Origin: UBA8919 sp041658185
Lineage (GTDB): Bacteria > Elusimicrobiota > UBA8919
Assembly (NCBI GenBank): GCA_041658185.1
Contig: JBBAAR010000007.1
Span: 1-64,000 of the forward strand
Length of the DNA stretch: 64,000 nt
Reading direction: 5' to 3'
The translations under genes and the position numbers were made by a program. Shown here in pieces: positions 1-8,116 of this stretch. The notes under the pieces were generated by a model that was given only the letters and a program-made list of their open reading frames with translations, was not told where the DNA came from and did no database searches. Position 1 is the stretch's first letter. Each line of letters starts with the position of its first letter.

Positions 1-63
1 AAGATATCGACCGATGATAATTATACAAAAATTTTTGAAAAAATTCGCGGTTGTACATGTTAA
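1..63 (+). CDS. 3' end of an unidentified gene (partial)
   Basis: Frame 1 is open from the first base to a TAA at 61-63 and would end in residues KIRGCTC. The reading frame is too short to recognise. The gap of 67 nt to the next gene and the direction suit a real upstream gene, but an open frame of 20 codons in AT-rich DNA could also be chance. Confidence 0.3.
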   Translation, partial: KISTDDNYTKIFEKIRGCTC

Positions 64-86
64 TAACTTATATTTATTTTAAATCT

Positions 87-112
87 GTTCGTCCCATATA
101 CTGGGACTGAAC
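87..112 (+). promoter_or_regulatory. Imperfect palindrome upstream of the TPR gene
   Basis: GTTC-g-TCCCA-tatac-TGGGA-ct-GAAC forms a two-part inverted repeat with a 5-nt centre. The centre holds a TATACT-like hexamer (97-102), so this could be an operator over a -10 box, or an RNA hairpin in the leader. There is no T-run after it, which argues against a terminator. No regulator can be named. Confidence 0.35.
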
Positions 113-130
113 ATTATATCAGGGGGATTT

Positions 131-592
131 ATGGAAAATGAAGTTCTGCAGAAGATTTTAGTTGAAATTCAAGGACAAACTCAGAAAAATGAGAAAATCT
201 ACAGATGGATAAAAAATTTTAGTATATGGTCCACTATACCGTTGATATTAGTTGTTATCGGTATAATTGTACTTAGCGTTAAAGATATAAAAGATTTAAA
301 AAAAGAAACCGAAACGGAAGAAACTGTAGTAAACTATAACAAGATGATTACTTTCTACCAAGATACTGCTAATTTTGACAAAGCAATTGAAGAATCTAAA
401 AAATTTGTAGAAAAAGCGCCTGACTACTATTATGCGTGGGCGTTATTAGGTTGGAGTTATTTTTACAAGGATGATTTATTGGAAGCGAAAAAATCACTTG
501 AAAAAAGTTTGCAGTTACATCCTAATCATGAAAGCAGTCAAAAAGTTTTAAAATCCATCAATTCAAGATTAGCACAGAAAAATAAAAAATAA
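131..592 (+). CDS. Small membrane-anchored TPR protein
   Basis: The 153-residue product starts with a charged N-terminus, has one clear transmembrane helix at about residues 29-50, then a short charged linker and two or so TPR-like helix pairs (about 70-145, with the typical W-LG-Y...A...L pattern around YAWALLGWSYFYKDD). A GGGGG ribosome site lies 4 nt or so before the ATG. It is probably a single-pass inner-membrane protein whose helical repeats bind a partner; the partner is unknown. Its stop codon lies only one base from the convergent mnmA stop, so the two genes end tail to tail without room for a separate terminator. Confidence 0.75.
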   Translation: MENEVLQKILVEIQGQTQKNEKIYRWIKNFSIWSTIPLILVVIGIIVLSVKDIKDLKKETETEETVVNYNKMITFYQDTANFDKAIEESKKFVEKAPDYYYAWALLGWSYFYKDDLLEAKKSLEKSLQLHPNHESSQKVLKSINSRLAQKNKK

Positions 593-593
593 T

Positions 594-1667
594 TTAGAAA
601 ACCTTTTTTATTATCCCGCCGCCTAAAATAATGTCTTTTTTATAAAAGACCGCGGACTGACCCGGTGTGATTGACATCTGTGGTTTTTCAAATACAACTT
701 TTGCAGCATTATTTTTCATCAAATATATTTTTGCTTTTGCTTCCTTGTGTTTGTATCTTATTCTTACATTGGCAATAATTTCCAATTTTTTCGGCAGTGA
801 AAATGTCCATGAAATATCTGCAACTTCAAACTCGCTGTTCAAAAGTTCTTCTTTCTTGCCTACAATAATTTCATTTTTTTTCGTGTTAATTTTTACGACA
901 TAAACGGGCGTGCCTACGGATAGACCAAGACCTCGCCTTTGACCAACAGTATAAAATGAAAGCCCTTTGTGAATCCCTAAAATCTTGCCGAAAGTATCAA
1001 TGATATTTCCGCTTTTTGGGGCATTTGTCCCAGTTCGTGTTTTAATAAATTCGCTATAATTCGCATTTTCAACAAAACATATTTCCTGACTTTCTTTTTT
1101 ATCGGCAACTTTTAATTTTAACTTTTTTGCAAACTCTCTAATTTCCGTTTTTTTGTAATCACCGACGGGAAACAAAATATGCGGAAGATTTTTCTGATTA
1201 AGCCCGTAAAGAAAATACGACTGGTCTTTTGACTCATCAATGCCTTTTTTAAGCAGATATTTTGTTTTTGTTTTTTCTATTTTAGCATAATGCCCCGTTG
1301 CTAAAAAATTACATCCAAGTCCTTTGGCAAATTTCAACATTTCATCAAATTTTATTTTTAGATTACAAATTATACAAGGATTGGGGGTTCTGCCTTTTAG
1401 ATATTCGGAAACAAAATTTTCAATTACATATTTTTCAAAAATATTTTTTTTATCAACAACATAATGTTTTATACCTAATTGCTGTGCTGTCCTGCGTGCT
1501 TCATTTATATCATCCGGCGAGCAGCACTGTTTTTCAGATGTTTTTTTTTTGCATAAAAAAAGTCGCATTGTGCAACCGATAACTTCATAGCCGGATTTTT
1601 TAAGAATATACGCGGCGAGTGATGAATCAATACCACCCGACATTAAAACAAGCACTCTTTTTTTCAT
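594..1667 (-). CDS. mnmA: tRNA-specific 2-thiouridylase MnmA
   Basis: MnmA activates U34 of Lys, Glu and Gln tRNAs with ATP and inserts sulfur delivered from a cysteine desulfurase. The 357-residue length fits the family. The PP-loop SGGIDSS is at residues 10-16, the first catalytic cysteine is in NPCIICN (C101), and the second lies in the SQEICF motif that matches the usual STGICF block. The C-terminal beta-barrel part is present and ends GGGIIKKVF. It lies downstream of iscS and iscU on the same strand, with a structured 143-nt gap, which fits a sulfur-relay operon in which IscS feeds this enzyme. Cytoplasmic. Confidence 0.95.
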   Translation of the reverse strand: MKKRVLVLMSGGIDSSLAAYILKKSGYEVIGCTMRLFLCKKKTSEKQCCSPDDINEARRTAQQLGIKHYVVDKKNIFEKYVIENFVSEYLKGRTPNPCIICNLKIKFDEMLKFAKGLGCNFLATGHYAKIEKTKTKYLLKKGIDESKDQSYFLYGLNQKNLPHILFPVGDYKKTEIREFAKKLKLKVADKKESQEICFVENANYSEFIKTRTGTNAPKSGNIIDTFGKILGIHKGLSFYTVGQRRGLGLSVGTPVYVVKINTKKNEIIVGKKEELLNSEFEVADISWTFSLPKKLEIIANVRIRYKHKEAKAKIYLMKNNAAKVVFEKPQMSITPGQSAVFYKKDIILGGGIIKKVF

Positions 1668-1683
1668 AAATTCACCTAATTAT

Positions 1684-1798
1684 TGTGGAGTGAGGGAGTT
1701 CCCCGCATCAAAGTGCGGGGGCAACGGAATTCGGCTTAAAACATTCAGCCGACTGAGTGAGAGTGCCCGCACAGGCGGGACGCGGTTCCGTGAGACAA
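1684..1798. other. Structured GC-rich intergenic segment between iscU and mnmA
   Basis: This gap is far more GC-rich than its surroundings and carries nested inverted repeats: CCCCGCA/TGCGGGG (loop TCAAAG), CGGCT/AGCCG, CCCGC/GCGGG, and an outer ACGGAA/TTCCGT pair that encloses the last two. It would fold on either strand. On the minus strand it lies in the iscU-mnmA intercistronic RNA. It may be a dispersed repeat element or an RNA processing or stabilising structure; I do not recognise a known riboswitch. Confidence 0.5.
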
Positions 1799-1810
1799 TC
1801 TCTCTAACGA

Positions 1811-2197
1811 CTATTTTGGTTTTTGTTCAGGATGTTTTTTATAGTAGTCATCAATAGCGGCCCGGAGAGCTTCTTCGGCGAGAACCGAGCAGTGCATTTT
1901 GACAGGTGGCAAACCGCCTAATGCTTCGGCAACCGCCCGGTTGGATATTTTTAATGCCTCGTCAACAGATTTTCCTTTTACCATTTCAGTTACCATTGAA
2001 GATGTTGCAATTGCCGCGCCGCAACCGAATGTTTTGAATTTCGCGTCAATAATGATTCCGTCTTTCACTTTAATATAAAGCCGCATTATGTCGCCACAGA
2101 CAGGATTACCGACATTTCCAACTCCATCTGCATCCGTTATTTCCCCGACATTTCTCGGATTGTTAAAGTGTTCCATTACTTTTGACGAGTATTGCAT
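1811..2197 (-). CDS. iscU: Fe-S cluster assembly scaffold IscU/NifU N-domain
   Basis: The scaffold on which 2Fe-2S and 4Fe-4S clusters are built from sulfur supplied by IscS. The 128 residues carry the three cluster cysteines C34, C59 and C103 and the conserved D36 that makes clusters labile for transfer. PPVKMHCS corresponds to the IscU LPPVKxHCS block used for chaperone recognition. Only 15 nt separate it from iscS upstream, so the two are cotranscribed. There is no NifU C-terminal domain and no HscA, HscB or ferredoxin gene next to it, so the set is minimal. Cytoplasmic. Confidence 0.95.
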   Translation of the reverse strand: MQYSSKVMEHFNNPRNVGEITDADGVGNVGNPVCGDIMRLYIKVKDGIIIDAKFKTFGCGAAIATSSMVTEMVKGKSVDEALKISNRAVAEALGGLPPVKMHCSVLAEEALRAAIDDYYKKHPEQKPK

Positions 2198-2212
2198 AGA
2201 AACTCCTTAATT

Positions 2213-3415
2213 TTAACCTTTATCCAAACTGTTAACTTTTTTTATCCTGTCTTCCCACAGAGGTGACATTGACCTCAAACGCTCTACGATTTTCGGCAAA
2301 ATTTCCAAAAGTTTGTCCATATCTTTTTCAGTTGTATAATGACCGAGTGAAAATCTTACAGAACCTTGCGCCTGTTCCGGCGGCACACCCATTGCGGATA
2401 AAACATGAGATGGCTCCAAAGTTCCCGAAGTGCACGCGCTTCCTGTTGAGGCGGCAAAACCATCCAAATCAAGCGACATTAAAATACCTTCACCTTCTAT
2501 GAAATTGAAAGAAATGTTTGATGTGTTGGAAAGCCGTTTCATTGTGTGACCGTTTATTTGAACATATTCAATTTTTTCCAAAATTCCTTTTTCTAATTTT
2601 TGGCGGAGTTTCAATATCCGTTCGTTTTCATCTTTTATATTTATCGCCGCAATTTCACACGCCTTGGCAAGTCCGACGATATACGGAACATTTTCGGTTC
2701 CGGCCCGTTTATTTTTTTCATGACTTCCGCCGTGAAGAAGCGGATGGAGTTTCGTGCCTTTTTTTATGTAGAGAACGCCGATACCTTTTGGAGCATAAAG
2801 TTTATGTCCGGAAACTGATAGTAAATCAACATCTAATTTCTTTACATCAATGGAAATTTTACCCGCTGCCTGCACAGCATCAGTATGAAAAATTATATTT
2901 TTTTCTTTTGCAATTTTTGCAATTTCCTCTATCGGTTGAATCGTTCCCACTTCGTTATTGGCGTACATTATGGAAATTAAAACTGTTTTTTCTGTTATTG
3001 ATTTTCTAATATCTTCGGGATTTACAATTCCGTATTTATCCACAGGTAGATATGTCACATCAACCCCAAATTTTTTAGAAAGATATTCGCAGGGTTCAAG
3101 CACAGCGTGATGCTCAATTGCGGATGTAATTATATGACAGTTTTTATCTTTATTGGCAAATGCAATTCCTTTAATAGCAAAATTGTTTGATTCCGTTCCG
3201 CAGGAAGTAAAAACGATTTCAGACGGATTTTCAGCACCCAAAAATTTTGCAATTTTTTCCCGTGCATCCTCAACCGCGTTTCTTGTTTTTTGACCAAAAG
3301 AATGAACGCTTGAAGGGTTACCGTAAAAATTCTTAAAATACGGCAACATTGCATCAAGCACTTCCGGGTGAATAGGCGTGGTCGCATTATAGTCAAGATA
3401 TATTTTTTTTATCAT
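2213..3415 (-). CDS. iscS: Cysteine desulfurase IscS/NifS
   Basis: A PLP enzyme that turns cysteine into alanine and carries the sulfur as a persulfide. The 400-residue protein has the PLP lysine in SGHK (K205), the cofactor-binding TEIVFTSCGTESNN-like region near 66-78, and the mobile active loop GSACTSG with catalytic C328, the class I arrangement. It heads the iscS-iscU-mnmA set, so sulfur can go both to Fe-S clusters and to tRNA thiolation. Its promoter overlaps that of the divergent moxR gene. The start ATG at 3413-3415 follows a leader of only about 15 nt with no strong ribosome site. Confidence 0.95.
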   Translation of the reverse strand: MIKKIYLDYNATTPIHPEVLDAMLPYFKNFYGNPSSVHSFGQKTRNAVEDAREKIAKFLGAENPSEIVFTSCGTESNNFAIKGIAFANKDKNCHIITSAIEHHAVLEPCEYLSKKFGVDVTYLPVDKYGIVNPEDIRKSITEKTVLISIMYANNEVGTIQPIEEIAKIAKEKNIIFHTDAVQAAGKISIDVKKLDVDLLSVSGHKLYAPKGIGVLYIKKGTKLHPLLHGGSHEKNKRAGTENVPYIVGLAKACEIAAINIKDENERILKLRQKLEKGILEKIEYVQINGHTMKRLSNTSNISFNFIEGEGILMSLDLDGFAASTGSACTSGTLEPSHVLSAMGVPPEQAQGSVRFSLGHYTTEKDMDKLLEILPKIVERLRSMSPLWEDRIKKVNSLDKG

Positions 3416-3436
3416 TTTATTACCGAGTGAATATTT

Positions 3437-3465
3437 ATATTATCAAACTGTTGAATAAAAGTCAA
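3437..3465 (-). promoter_or_regulatory. Promoter of iscS-iscU-mnmA
   Basis: On the minus strand TTGACT (complement of 3460-3465) and TAATAT (complement of 3437-3442) are separated by 17 nt. The predicted start is near 3430, leaving a leader of about 15 nt before the iscS ATG. The -35 box lies inside the spacer of the opposing moxR promoter, so the two cannot be occupied by polymerase at the same time. Confidence 0.65.
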
Positions 3466-3479
3466 GTATTTTGTATAAT
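3451..3479 (+). promoter_or_regulatory. Promoter of the MoxR/VWA/glycosyltransferase operon
   Basis: TTGAAT (3451-3456) and TATAAT (3474-3479) are 17 nt apart. Transcription would begin near 3486, downstream of the first possible moxR ATG at 3427, which rules that start out. The promoter overlaps the divergent iscS promoter. Confidence 0.75.
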
Positions 3480-3528
3480 TAACCCACTAATAGAAGCATC
3501 CACATCACAAATAGGGAGCCAAGCAATT

Positions 3529-4521
3529 ATGGAAAAAATTTCAGATGTGAAACTTGTGGAAAAACTTGTTGAGGCAAGAAGAGCGGTTGTTGAACAATTA
3601 AGAAATGTCATCGTCGGTCAGCAGGACGTACTTGACCAACTTTTGATTTCGCTTTTTGCCAAAGGGCACTGTCTTATCGTCGGAGTTCCGGGACTTGCCA
3701 AAACGCTTATCGTATCAACGATTTCACAAATTCTCAATCTTGAATTTTCAAGAATCCAGTTCACACCTGATCTGATGCCGTCGGATATTACGGGAACGGA
3801 AGTTATTCAGGAAAACATTTCAACGGGCGAACGTAGTTTTAAGTTCATAAAAGGTCCAGTTTTCGCCAACATAATACTTGCCGATGAAATCAACAGAACC
3901 CCGCCTAAAACTCAATCTGCGCTTCTTCAGGCTATGCAGGAATGCAAAGTAACCGTCGCAGGGCAGACATATCCATTGCCCAATCCGTTTTTTGTTTTAG
4001 CGACCCAAAATCCGATTGAACAGGAAGGGACATATCCTTTGCCGGAAGCCCAATTAGACAGGTTTTTCTTTCAGATAAACATAGATTATCCGTCGGTAGA
4101 TGATGAAAAAGAAATCATCAGAAAAACGACCGGGATGCATTTATCTGAAACAAAAAGCATGTTGAGTTCAAAAGAGATTTTGGCATTACAGGAAATTGTA
4201 AGAAAAGTTCCGGTCAGCGATTATGTGGTTGATTATGTCGTTAAGATTGTTTCCGAAACCCGTCCTAAAACATCCTCGCTTGATTTCGTGAAAAAATGGC
4301 TTAATTGGGGAGCAAGTCCGCGAGCATCTCAAAATTTTATTCTTGCCGGAAAATCAAAAGCGGTTTTAGATGGAAGGTACACCGTTTCCGTTGAGGACAT
4401 AAAAGCCGTCGCATATTCCGTTTTAAGACACCGCCTCATTTTGAACTATACCGCAGAGGCGGAAGGGATAACGACAGAAGAAATAATAAAAAAACTTTTA
4501 GAAAATTTAAAACCTGAATAA
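3529..4521 (+). CDS. MoxR-family AAA+ ATPase
   Basis: A 330-residue AAA+ ATPase of the MoxR type, thought to act as a chaperone with VWA-domain partners. It shows Walker A (GVPGLAKT), Walker B with the MoxR-specific ILADEINR-TPPKTQSALLQAM block, and sensor 1 LATQNP. I place the start at 3529: the open frame extends to 3427, but that ATG lies upstream of the TATAAT box, and a GGGAG ribosome site (3514-3518) sits before 3529. It opens a run with DUF58 and VWA genes, the usual MoxR/Bat neighbourhood, so its job is likely remodelling or loading those membrane VWA proteins. Cytoplasmic. Confidence 0.93.
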   Translation: MEKISDVKLVEKLVEARRAVVEQLRNVIVGQQDVLDQLLISLFAKGHCLIVGVPGLAKTLIVSTISQILNLEFSRIQFTPDLMPSDITGTEVIQENISTGERSFKFIKGPVFANIILADEINRTPPKTQSALLQAMQECKVTVAGQTYPLPNPFFVLATQNPIEQEGTYPLPEAQLDRFFFQINIDYPSVDDEKEIIRKTTGMHLSETKSMLSSKEILALQEIVRKVPVSDYVVDYVVKIVSETRPKTSSLDFVKKWLNWGASPRASQNFILAGKSKAVLDGRYTVSVEDIKAVAYSVLRHRLILNYTAEAEGITTEEIIKKLLENLKPE

Positions 4522-4522
4522 A

Positions 4523-4543
4523 AATCCGTGTAATCTGCGTTTA
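4523..4543 (+). repeat. Half-element of a dispersed TCTGCG/TCCGTG tandem repeat
   Basis: Between moxR and the DUF58 gene lies ATCCGTGTA-ATCTGCGTTTA, two 9-10-nt units of the same motif that forms the right arm of the element at 47167-47246. It occupies the position where the DUF58 gene should have its ribosome site, and none is visible. Confidence 0.5.
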
Positions 4544-4548
4544 AAAAA

Positions 4549-5436
4549 ATGAAATCATATCTTGACCCTTTGACAATAGCAAAAATTTCAACGATGTCTT
4601 TGAAAGCAAAATATGTTGTTGAGGGTTTTATATCCGGGCTTCACACCAGCAAATTTAAAGGTCACTCGTTAGAATTCGCACAGCACAGAGAATACTCTTT
4701 CGGCGACGAGATGAAACATCTTGATTGGAAGGTTTTCGGGAAATCCGACAGATTTTTTGTTAAACAATACGAAGAAGAAACAAATCTCAAAGCATACATA
4801 CTGCTTGATGTTTCGGGATCAATGGGCTATAAATCCGACGGCATTTCTAAACTGGAATACGGCTCATATATCGCCGCCGCACTTTCATATCTTATGATAA
4901 AACAAGGTGACGCCGTCGGTCTTGCCGTATACGACACGGAAATAAAAAAAAATATACCGCCGAGGGCAAGTTTAAATCACTTATCAATTATTTTTGACGA
5001 ACTTTCCAAAACATCGTCGGGCGGCGAGACGGATATTTCAAAAATACTTTATGATTTTTCAAAAAAACTTAAAAAAAGAACGCTAATTATTCTAATCTCG
5101 GATTTATTTGACGAACAGGAAAAACTCATCAGAGCGGTAAAAAACTACAGGTTTGCCAAGAATGAAATTATTGTGTTTCATATTATGGATAAGACAGAAG
5201 AAAATCTTGACATTAACGGTAATGTTTTTTTTAAGAGCCTGGAAAATGAAAAATTTTTAATCACAGAGGCGGATATCATAAAAAAAGAGTATCAAAAAAT
5301 TATTTCCGAGTTTATAGACAAATATAAATCGGAATTTAGAAGAGCCGATATAGATTACTCCTATTTTAATACTTCTTCGCCGCTTGATTTATCTCTGACT
5401 AACTATCTCTCAAAAAGAGAAAAATTGCAGACATGA
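4549..5436 (+). CDS. DUF58 / VWA-fold protein
   Basis: A 295-residue DUF58 protein. The family core HREYSFGDEMKHLDWKVFGK is followed by a VWA-type metal-binding start DVSGSM near residue 90. DUF58 genes nearly always follow moxR, and the pair is thought to act on envelope proteins or stress tolerance. There is no signal peptide or membrane helix, so it should be cytoplasmic or peripheral. It has no obvious ribosome site because a repeat fragment fills the short gap behind moxR; its stop overlaps the next start by 4 nt, implying coupled translation. Confidence 0.9.
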   Translation: MKSYLDPLTIAKISTMSLKAKYVVEGFISGLHTSKFKGHSLEFAQHREYSFGDEMKHLDWKVFGKSDRFFVKQYEEETNLKAYILLDVSGSMGYKSDGISKLEYGSYIAAALSYLMIKQGDAVGLAVYDTEIKKNIPPRASLNHLSIIFDELSKTSSGGETDISKILYDFSKKLKKRTLIILISDLFDEQEKLIRAVKNYRFAKNEIIVFHIMDKTEENLDINGNVFFKSLENEKFLITEADIIKKEYQKIISEFIDKYKSEFRRADIDYSYFNTSSPLDLSLTNYLSKREKLQT

Positions 5437-7379
5437 CATTTCTTAATTCCATTTTCCTTTGGGGTTTGACCGCCGTTTCTATACCGATAATAATCCATCT
5501 GCTTTCTCAAAAAAAACCAAGAATCATTTATTTCAGTGATTTAAGATTTTTGGAACTTGCAGCCAGTCGTTCCGTAAAAAAATTCAGAATACGGCAGTAT
5601 TTGCTTCTCCTTATAAGATGTCTTTTGCTAATTATTCTTACATTTATTTTTGCAAGACCGGTAATACATTATATACTGTCGTCTAAAAATACTGAAACGA
5701 TTTTTCTTATTGACAATTCATACTCTATGGAGTATTACAAAGACGGAAAAATGCGGCTTGAAGATGCAAAAAGTGTCGTAAAACAAACCCTTAACTTAAT
5801 AAACCCGCAGGAAAAAATTGCAATATTTTCATTTTCGGATATAGTGCTGCCGGTGGTGAAAAATCCTACTACTGATAAAAGGTTAATAATATCCGAGATA
5901 GAAAAAATAAATATTGAATATAAAAAAACCGATATTATTAACGCCGTAAACGAAGTTATAAAATATTTTCAAAATGATAAAACAGAAAAAAGGATTATTA
6001 TTGTTACTGATTTTGCGAAGAACGGATGGTTGCTGAAAAAAAATATTATTGCAATAAATTTACCGGCGGCATACAAAATTATCTGTATTGATGTCGGTGA
6101 CAATAATTCTAAAAATTTTGCGGTATCAAATGTTGAAACTTTCGGCAATAAAATAACGGCAGTTGTTTCAAATTATTCCGAAGATAAAAGGAGTATTTCT
6201 ACAGAGTTATATATTGACGGTAAAAAACATAAGTCCGCATTTTTTGAGATATATCCGCATAAAAGTTCCGAATGGTCGTTTGATGTAAAAAATATTAAAA
6301 ACGGAATACATAAGTGTTTTATTGAAACAGAGCCGGATAAACTTTCAGCCGATAATAAATACTTTTTTGTGTTTAATTACAGGGAAAAACCAAAAGTATT
6401 ATTGATAGACGGTAATCCTCATTTTTCCGATTTTAAGGGAGAAACATTTTTTTTGAAAACTGCACTTACAAATTATTCCGATGTTAAAGTTATAAATTTT
6501 TCGCAGTTTGAAAATGAAGAAACATCCAGTTACTCCGTATTGTTTTTCTGCAATGTTTCTGATTTTAATAAAGATGAAGTTTTATTGTTAAAAAACCTTA
6601 TTTCCAGCGGCAAATATCTTGTTTTTTTTCCCGGTGATAAAGTTTCAATGGAAAAATATAACACAAAAATATCTTTTTTGTTGCCGTGTGAAATATCATC
6701 GTTTTTGAACGACGGTAAGTTGTCAAATTACAACCTGCCTGAAAAACTGGAAATATCAATAGACGGAAACATTAAAAAAAGATTTTTGTTAATTCCCAAA
6801 CATAATGCCGAAACATTGTTGAAATTCAGCGACGATACGCCGTTTTTGCTCAAAGGAAAAAACAATGTTTTCGTTTTTGCAATATCCTCAAATCTTTCAT
6901 ATTCTGACATACCCATAAGACCCGTTTTTCCAATTATCATAAAACATCTTTTCTCTTATTTTTTGGAAAATGATACTTTGATAAAATCAGCAAACATGGG
7001 AGAAACATATCAAAGAACGGCAGGAGAAATAATTCCCGAAATTGTTTCTCCTGACGGTAAAATAACAAACAACCAAAACGAGATTTTGTTTAAACAGGCA
7101 GGCGTGTACGAAATTAGGTATAAAAATCATAAAACGGAATATGCAAATGTAAATCCCGATACCTTCGGGTCAGGCGAATCGGATTTGGAAAAAATAGATA
7201 CGAGAGAAATTAAAAAATTATTTGACAAAAATTTTCTCGGGATAGTACTCGCTGACAGCCATTTTGGAAAAAAAATAAAAAAAATAATGTATGGTAGTGA
7301 AATAACAACATACTTTATATTGCTTTTGTTGATATTTGCTATTTTGGAAACACTGCTTGCAAATTACAAAAAATTATGA
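5433..7379 (+). CDS. BatA-like VWA membrane protein
   Basis: This 648-residue protein starts with the BatA/aerotolerance N-terminal domain: a membrane helix, IPIIIHLLSQKKPR, and the FSDLRFLE motif. A second helix lies near residues 56-80. A VWA domain follows with the metal-site motif DNSYSM near residue 98. The middle is beta-rich, resembling the CARDB and glutamine-amidotransferase-like portions of this family, and a last membrane helix lies near 625-643. Known BatA-type proteins span the inner membrane and present the VWA domain to the periplasm. Overlaps both neighbours by 4 nt. Its function with MoxR is inferred from context. Confidence 0.85.
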   Translation: MTFLNSIFLWGLTAVSIPIIIHLLSQKKPRIIYFSDLRFLELAASRSVKKFRIRQYLLLLIRCLLLIILTFIFARPVIHYILSSKNTETIFLIDNSYSMEYYKDGKMRLEDAKSVVKQTLNLINPQEKIAIFSFSDIVLPVVKNPTTDKRLIISEIEKINIEYKKTDIINAVNEVIKYFQNDKTEKRIIIVTDFAKNGWLLKKNIIAINLPAAYKIICIDVGDNNSKNFAVSNVETFGNKITAVVSNYSEDKRSISTELYIDGKKHKSAFFEIYPHKSSEWSFDVKNIKNGIHKCFIETEPDKLSADNKYFFVFNYREKPKVLLIDGNPHFSDFKGETFFLKTALTNYSDVKVINFSQFENEETSSYSVLFFCNVSDFNKDEVLLLKNLISSGKYLVFFPGDKVSMEKYNTKISFLLPCEISSFLNDGKLSNYNLPEKLEISIDGNIKKRFLLIPKHNAETLLKFSDDTPFLLKGKNNVFVFAISSNLSYSDIPIRPVFPIIIKHLFSYFLENDTLIKSANMGETYQRTAGEIIPEIVSPDGKITNNQNEILFKQAGVYEIRYKNHKTEYANVNPDTFGSGESDLEKIDTREIKKLFDKNFLGIVLADSHFGKKIKKIMYGSEITTYFILLLLIFAILETLLANYKKL

Positions 7380-8116
7380 AAAAATTTAATTTGTGGTTGA
7401 TTTTATTTTTTACCTTACACTTTACACTTTACACTTTACACTGTCTTTATGCTCAACAGGGCGGTAAATTCGTTTTTGCACAGTTATCATACTCAGGCAA
7501 TTGGGATCCCCGACCGGGCGTATGGGATAGAATATCAGAATTTTTGACTATGTCAACAAGTGTAAAAAGCATTCAGGAAAGACAAATCGTTACTGTTAAA
7601 GATGAAGAACTTTTTTGGTTGCCCTTTTTAGTAATCACCGGTGATTCCGATTTCGGGAAATTTTCCGATAATGAAATAAAAATTATTATAAAATATATTC
7701 AGTGCGGCGGAATGATTTTTATTGATGATTCTTCCGGTAAAAAAGGTTCCGGTTTTGATAAAGCAATACGGGACACGGTGAATAGAATATCGCCCGAAAA
7801 TCCGCTTGAAAGAATTCCGACAACCGATGCTATATTAAAATCATTTTATTTATTGCAAAATGTATCAGGCAGAGTAATAACAAACAGATATTTTGAGGGA
7901 TGTAAAATAGGCGAGCGTTACAGCATTATTTACTCGCAAAATGATTTATTAGGTGTTTGGGAAAAAGACAATCTCGGAAATTACATTTATCCTTGTGACG
8001 ATAAACAAAGATGGGAGGCAAAAAAAATGACGATAAATATCATACTGTATGCTCTCACCGGAACTTATAAATCGGATACAATTCACTTACCTTTTATAAA
8101 AAGTAAACTGAAATGA
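7376..8116 (+). CDS. Secreted DUF4159-like protein
   Basis: A signal peptide (residues 1-26, ending CLYAQ) precedes a single alpha/beta domain of DUF4159 type, with FVFAQLSYSGNWDPRPGVWDR-like opening, a WLPFLVITGD strand, and GGMIFIDDSSGK. These resemble the class I glutamine-amidotransferase-like fold without its catalytic cysteine. DUF4159 genes often sit in MoxR/VWA operons, as here. The hydrophobic core of the signal peptide is written largely by a tandem TTTACAC heptamer repeat, giving the odd LHFTLYTLH stretch. Likely periplasmic; the activity is unknown. Confidence 0.8.
   Translation: MKKFNLWLILFFTLHFTLYTLHCLYAQQGGKFVFAQLSYSGNWDPRPGVWDRISEFLTMSTSVKSIQERQIVTVKDEELFWLPFLVITGDSDFGKFSDNEIKIIIKYIQCGGMIFIDDSSGKKGSGFDKAIRDTVNRISPENPLERIPTTDAILKSFYLLQNVSGRVITNRYFEGCKIGERYSIIYSQNDLLGVWEKDNLGNYIYPCDDKQRWEAKKMTINIILYALTGTYKSDTIHLPFIKSKLK
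7414..7443 (+). repeat. Tandem TTTACAC heptamers inside a signal peptide
   Basis: About four copies of the 7-mer ACACTTT run head to tail in the reading frame. Seven is not a multiple of three, so successive copies are read in different frames and give a period of seven residues per three copies. No reverse-complement arm is visible nearby. Confidence 0.75.

Noticed and set aside
87..112. CRP or Fur site
   Set aside because: The palindrome does not match TGTGA-N6-TCACA or the Fur pattern; no regulator can be named.
1684..1798. T-box, SAM or other known riboswitch upstream of mnmA
   Set aside because: None of the conserved core sequences of these classes are present, and the order of stems does not match.
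3427..3528. N-terminal extension of MoxR from the ATG at 3427
   Set aside because: It would start upstream of a 17-nt-spaced TTGAAT/TATAAT promoter, and its residues do not resemble MoxR proteins. The ATG at 3529 has a GGGAG site.
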